Shown here piece after piece: positions 48,423 through 50,306 of a stretch of 50,306 bases of DNA. Each line of letters opens with the position of its first letter. Position 1 is the first letter of the stretch. The stretch comes from an uncultured Opitutia bacterium (GTDB lineage: Bacteria > Verrucomicrobiota > Verrucomicrobiia > Opitutales > Opitutaceae), in contig CAIOTK010000147.1 in NCBI GenBank assembly GCA_903861185.1, positions 1-50,306 on the forward strand, read 5' to 3'. A program made the position numbers and the translations under genes. The notes under the pieces were generated by a model, which saw only the letters and a program-made list of their open reading frames with translations, was not told where the DNA came from and did not search any database.

Positions 48423-50306
48423 ATGGCCCCGAAAACCGCCTTCAACCTCCGCTTCCTCGGCGGCTTCCTCCTCCTCTGCGCGCTGGTCGGCGGCGGCCTC
48501 GCCGGCGGCTTCCGCCTGCTCCGTCAGGAAATCCGCGAGACCCTCCACGCAGAGGTAGACCAGCAGGTGGCTGAGGTCGGCCGCACCCTCTGGACGATGC
48601 GCAGCCTGTACCTCGAGCGGGTCCAGTCCTCGATGCGCGTGCTGCGGCAACTCGCAGCCGCCGAAGGCACGGCCTCCGCGGGGGATCCCGTCGTGGTGGA
48701 GGGACGGACCGTCCGTGACCTCCGTTTCGGCAACCTCCGGGGTGCGGCCGGCAACACGCTGGTCGACCGGACGGTGGACCTCGTCGGGGGGACGGCGACG
48801 CTCTTCACGCGGGACGGCGACAATTTCGTGCGCATCTCCACCAACGTACGCCGCGCCGACGGCAACCGCGCCATCGGCACGGTGCTGGACCCCGCCGGCC
48901 CCGCGATGGCGGCCCTGCGGCGGGGCGATGCTTACTACGGCGTGGCGGACATCCTCGGCCGGGCCTACCTGACCGGTTACGAACCCGTGCGCGACGCAGC
49001 CGGCGCTGTCATCGGGGTGCTCTACGTCGGCTATCCGATCGAGGCCATCTCGCAGGTCGGCCGCCTTTTGGAGGAAGCCCAACTCCTCGGTCAGAGCGTC
49101 ATCGCCCTGCTGGACCGGCGAGGCGATCCCCTGTTTCCCGTGCCCACCACCAAGGTGCAGTTGCTCGAGTCGGCGCGGGCGGGCGCGGCCGGTGCGGCGG
49201 CGAACTGGGTCGACGGCGATTGGTCCTGGCGCAAGGAGCTGTTCCCTGAGTGGGGCTTCACCCTGCTGGTGGGCGTCGATCTCGCCCAGATCGACCGCGC
49301 CTCGTGGGAGCAGGTCCTGCCGGTCTTCGGCTTTATGAGCCCGATGATCCTCACGGCGCTCGGGCTCGGGCTATTCTTCGCCCGGCGGCTCTCGCAGGCG
49401 CTGACCACCGCGGAACGCCTGCGCGAGGAAGCGCGCAAGCTAGCCCTGGTCGCCAGCCGGACCCACAACGGCGTGCTCATCACCGGATCGACCGGCCGCA
49501 TCGAGTGGATCAACGACGCCTTCACTCGGCTCACCGGCTACCCCGAGGCGGAAGCACTCGGCCGCCATCCGGACGAGTTTCTGATGGGACCGGATACCTC
49601 GCCGGCGACGCTGGCCGAGAAGAAGCGGGCGCGGCAGGCGCGGCGCGGCTTCCAGCTCGAGATCCTCAACTACCACAAGTCCGGCCGCCCCGTCTGGATC
49701 CTCGCCGACGGCCAGCCGATTTTGGACGAGCAGGGTGAGGTCCGGAACTACATCGTAGTCCAGACGGACATCACCCACCGCAAGCAGGCGGAGGCCGAGC
49801 TGCGCGCAGCCCAGGAAGCGGCGGAACAGGCGAACCGGACCAAGAGCGCCTTCCTCGCCAACATGAGCCACGAGCTGCGCACCCCGATGAACGCCATCAT
49901 CGGCTACAGCGAGATGCTAATGGAGGAGGCCGAGGACACGGGCCAGGACGCCTTCCTGCCCGACCTGCGCAAGATCCACGGCGCCGGAAAACACCTCCTC
50001 GGGCTCATCAACGACGTCCTCGACCTCTCGAAGATCGAGGCGGGCAAGATGACCCTCTACGTTGAGGCCTTCGGGGTGGCCGAGATGATCACCGAGACCG
50101 CCGCCACCGTGCAGCCGCTCGTCGCCAAAAACGGCAACACCCTCGCCGTCGAGGTCGACCCCGCCGTGGGGCGGATGCGGGCTGACGTGACCAAGGTTCG
50201 GCAAACGCTCTTCAACCTGCTCAGCAACGCGGCGAAATTCACCCATCAGGGCCGGATTACTCTCGGGGTCGCGCCCGCGACCTACGAGGGGCGCGCCTGC
50301 GTCGCG
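48423..50306 (+). CDS. Cache-PAS sensor histidine kinase, C-terminus cut by window edge
   Basis: Open to the window end, so absent from the track: 628 codons from ATG 48423. TM1 is residues about 8-33. A periplasmic Cache_3-Cache_2-type sensor (about 35-295) has RRGDAYYGVADILGRAYLTGYEPVRDAAGAVIGVLYVGYP, and TM2 is about 299-320. A PAS domain (about 335-455) follows: LVASRTHNGVLITGSTGRIEWINDAFTRLTGY, ending VQTDITHRKQAEAEL. HisKA has phospho-His483 (NMSHELRTPMNAIIGYSEML), and the HATPase begins with N-box LFNLLSNAAKF; the G boxes lie beyond the edge. Last visible gene of the operon, 23 bp after the PP2C gene; the likely input kinase. Confidence 0.93.
   Translation, partial: MAPKTAFNLRFLGGFLLLCALVGGGLAGGFRLLRQEIRETLHAEVDQQVAEVGRTLWTMRSLYLERVQSSMRVLRQLAAAEGTASAGDPVVVEGRTVRDLRFGNLRGAAGNTLVDRTVDLVGGTATLFTRDGDNFVRISTNVRRADGNRAIGTVLDPAGPAMAALRRGDAYYGVADILGRAYLTGYEPVRDAAGAVIGVLYVGYPIEAISQVGRLLEEAQLLGQSVIALLDRRGDPLFPVPTTKVQLLESARAGAAGAAANWVDGDWSWRKELFPEWGFTLLVGVDLAQIDRASWEQVLPVFGFMSPMILTALGLGLFFARRLSQALTTAERLREEARKLALVASRTHNGVLITGSTGRIEWINDAFTRLTGYPEAEALGRHPDEFLMGPDTSPATLAEKKRARQARRGFQLEILNYHKSGRPVWILADGQPILDEQGEVRNYIVVQTDITHRKQAEAELRAAQEAAEQANRTKSAFLANMSHELRTPMNAIIGYSEMLMEEAEDTGQDAFLPDLRKIHGAGKHLLGLINDVLDLSKIEAGKMTLYVEAFGVAEMITETAATVQPLVAKNGNTLAVEVDPAVGRMRADVTKVRQTLFNLLSNAAKFTHQGRITLGVAPATYEGRACVA

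Overview
The window reads as chromosomal DNA of a high-GC Gram-negative bacterium. I place it tentatively in the Verrucomicrobiota, close to Opitutaceae. The reasons are the VVELPxFxV motif after the signal peptide in two paralogous secreted proteins, the TorF-type and OmpL-like porins, long SSS symporters, TonB-dependent receptors and a nearly complete absence of Shine-Dalgarno leaders. This is an inference from gene style; no rRNA is present. Coding density is very high: there is no gene-free stretch above 300 bases. I found no tRNA, rRNA, IS element, prophage or CRISPR array.

Layout. (1) 1-6895 is a sugar (probably rhamnose-linked) locus. On the minus strand lie an SSS symporter, two tandem paralogous secreted peptidase-MA-like proteins and the first codons of L-rhamnose mutarotase; a LacI-type regulator is divergent. 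(2) 6951-9374 holds a Sua5-type threonylcarbamoyl-AMP synthase facing a conserved protein of unknown function. (3) 9418-17612 holds prfB, with an intact programmed +1 frameshift, and argG, argF, argD, argB, argJ and argC. With ArgJ this gives the cyclic acetyl-ornithine route to arginine; only glutamate N-acetylation by a separate ArgA and the final argH step are not seen here. (4) 17713-30930 is a nitrogen island. Two divergent outer-membrane proteins share a 279-bp intergenic region containing two sigma-54-like -24/-12 elements and a perfect 7-bp inverted repeat. They are followed by urtABCDE (urea ABC importer) and ureABCEFGD (urease and its nickel-loading accessories). A small His-rich membrane protein lies convergent at the end. 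(5) 31071-33960 holds rpsI-rplM (minus), a DUF423 membrane protein and a CCA-adding enzyme. (6) 33991-40027 holds a TonB-dependent receptor, an S9 prolyl-oligopeptidase-family peptidase and an exported cyclase-family protein.

(7) 40093-50306 is the most unusual part: ten closely spaced co-directional genes running off the window edge. They are a membrane-anchored tandem-duplicated ABC substrate-binding protein, a STAS protein with an unrecognised C-terminal region, an ABC permease, an ABC ATPase, an RsbW-like HATPase, a free STAS anti-anti-sigma protein, a GPP34-family protein, a single-domain response regulator, a HisKA-receiver-PP2C protein with no kinase ATPase domain, and a Cache-PAS-histidine kinase. 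My inference is that a small-molecule ABC transporter is wired into a partner-switching (phosphatase / anti-sigma kinase / STAS) and two-component cascade, with GPP34 as a possible output.
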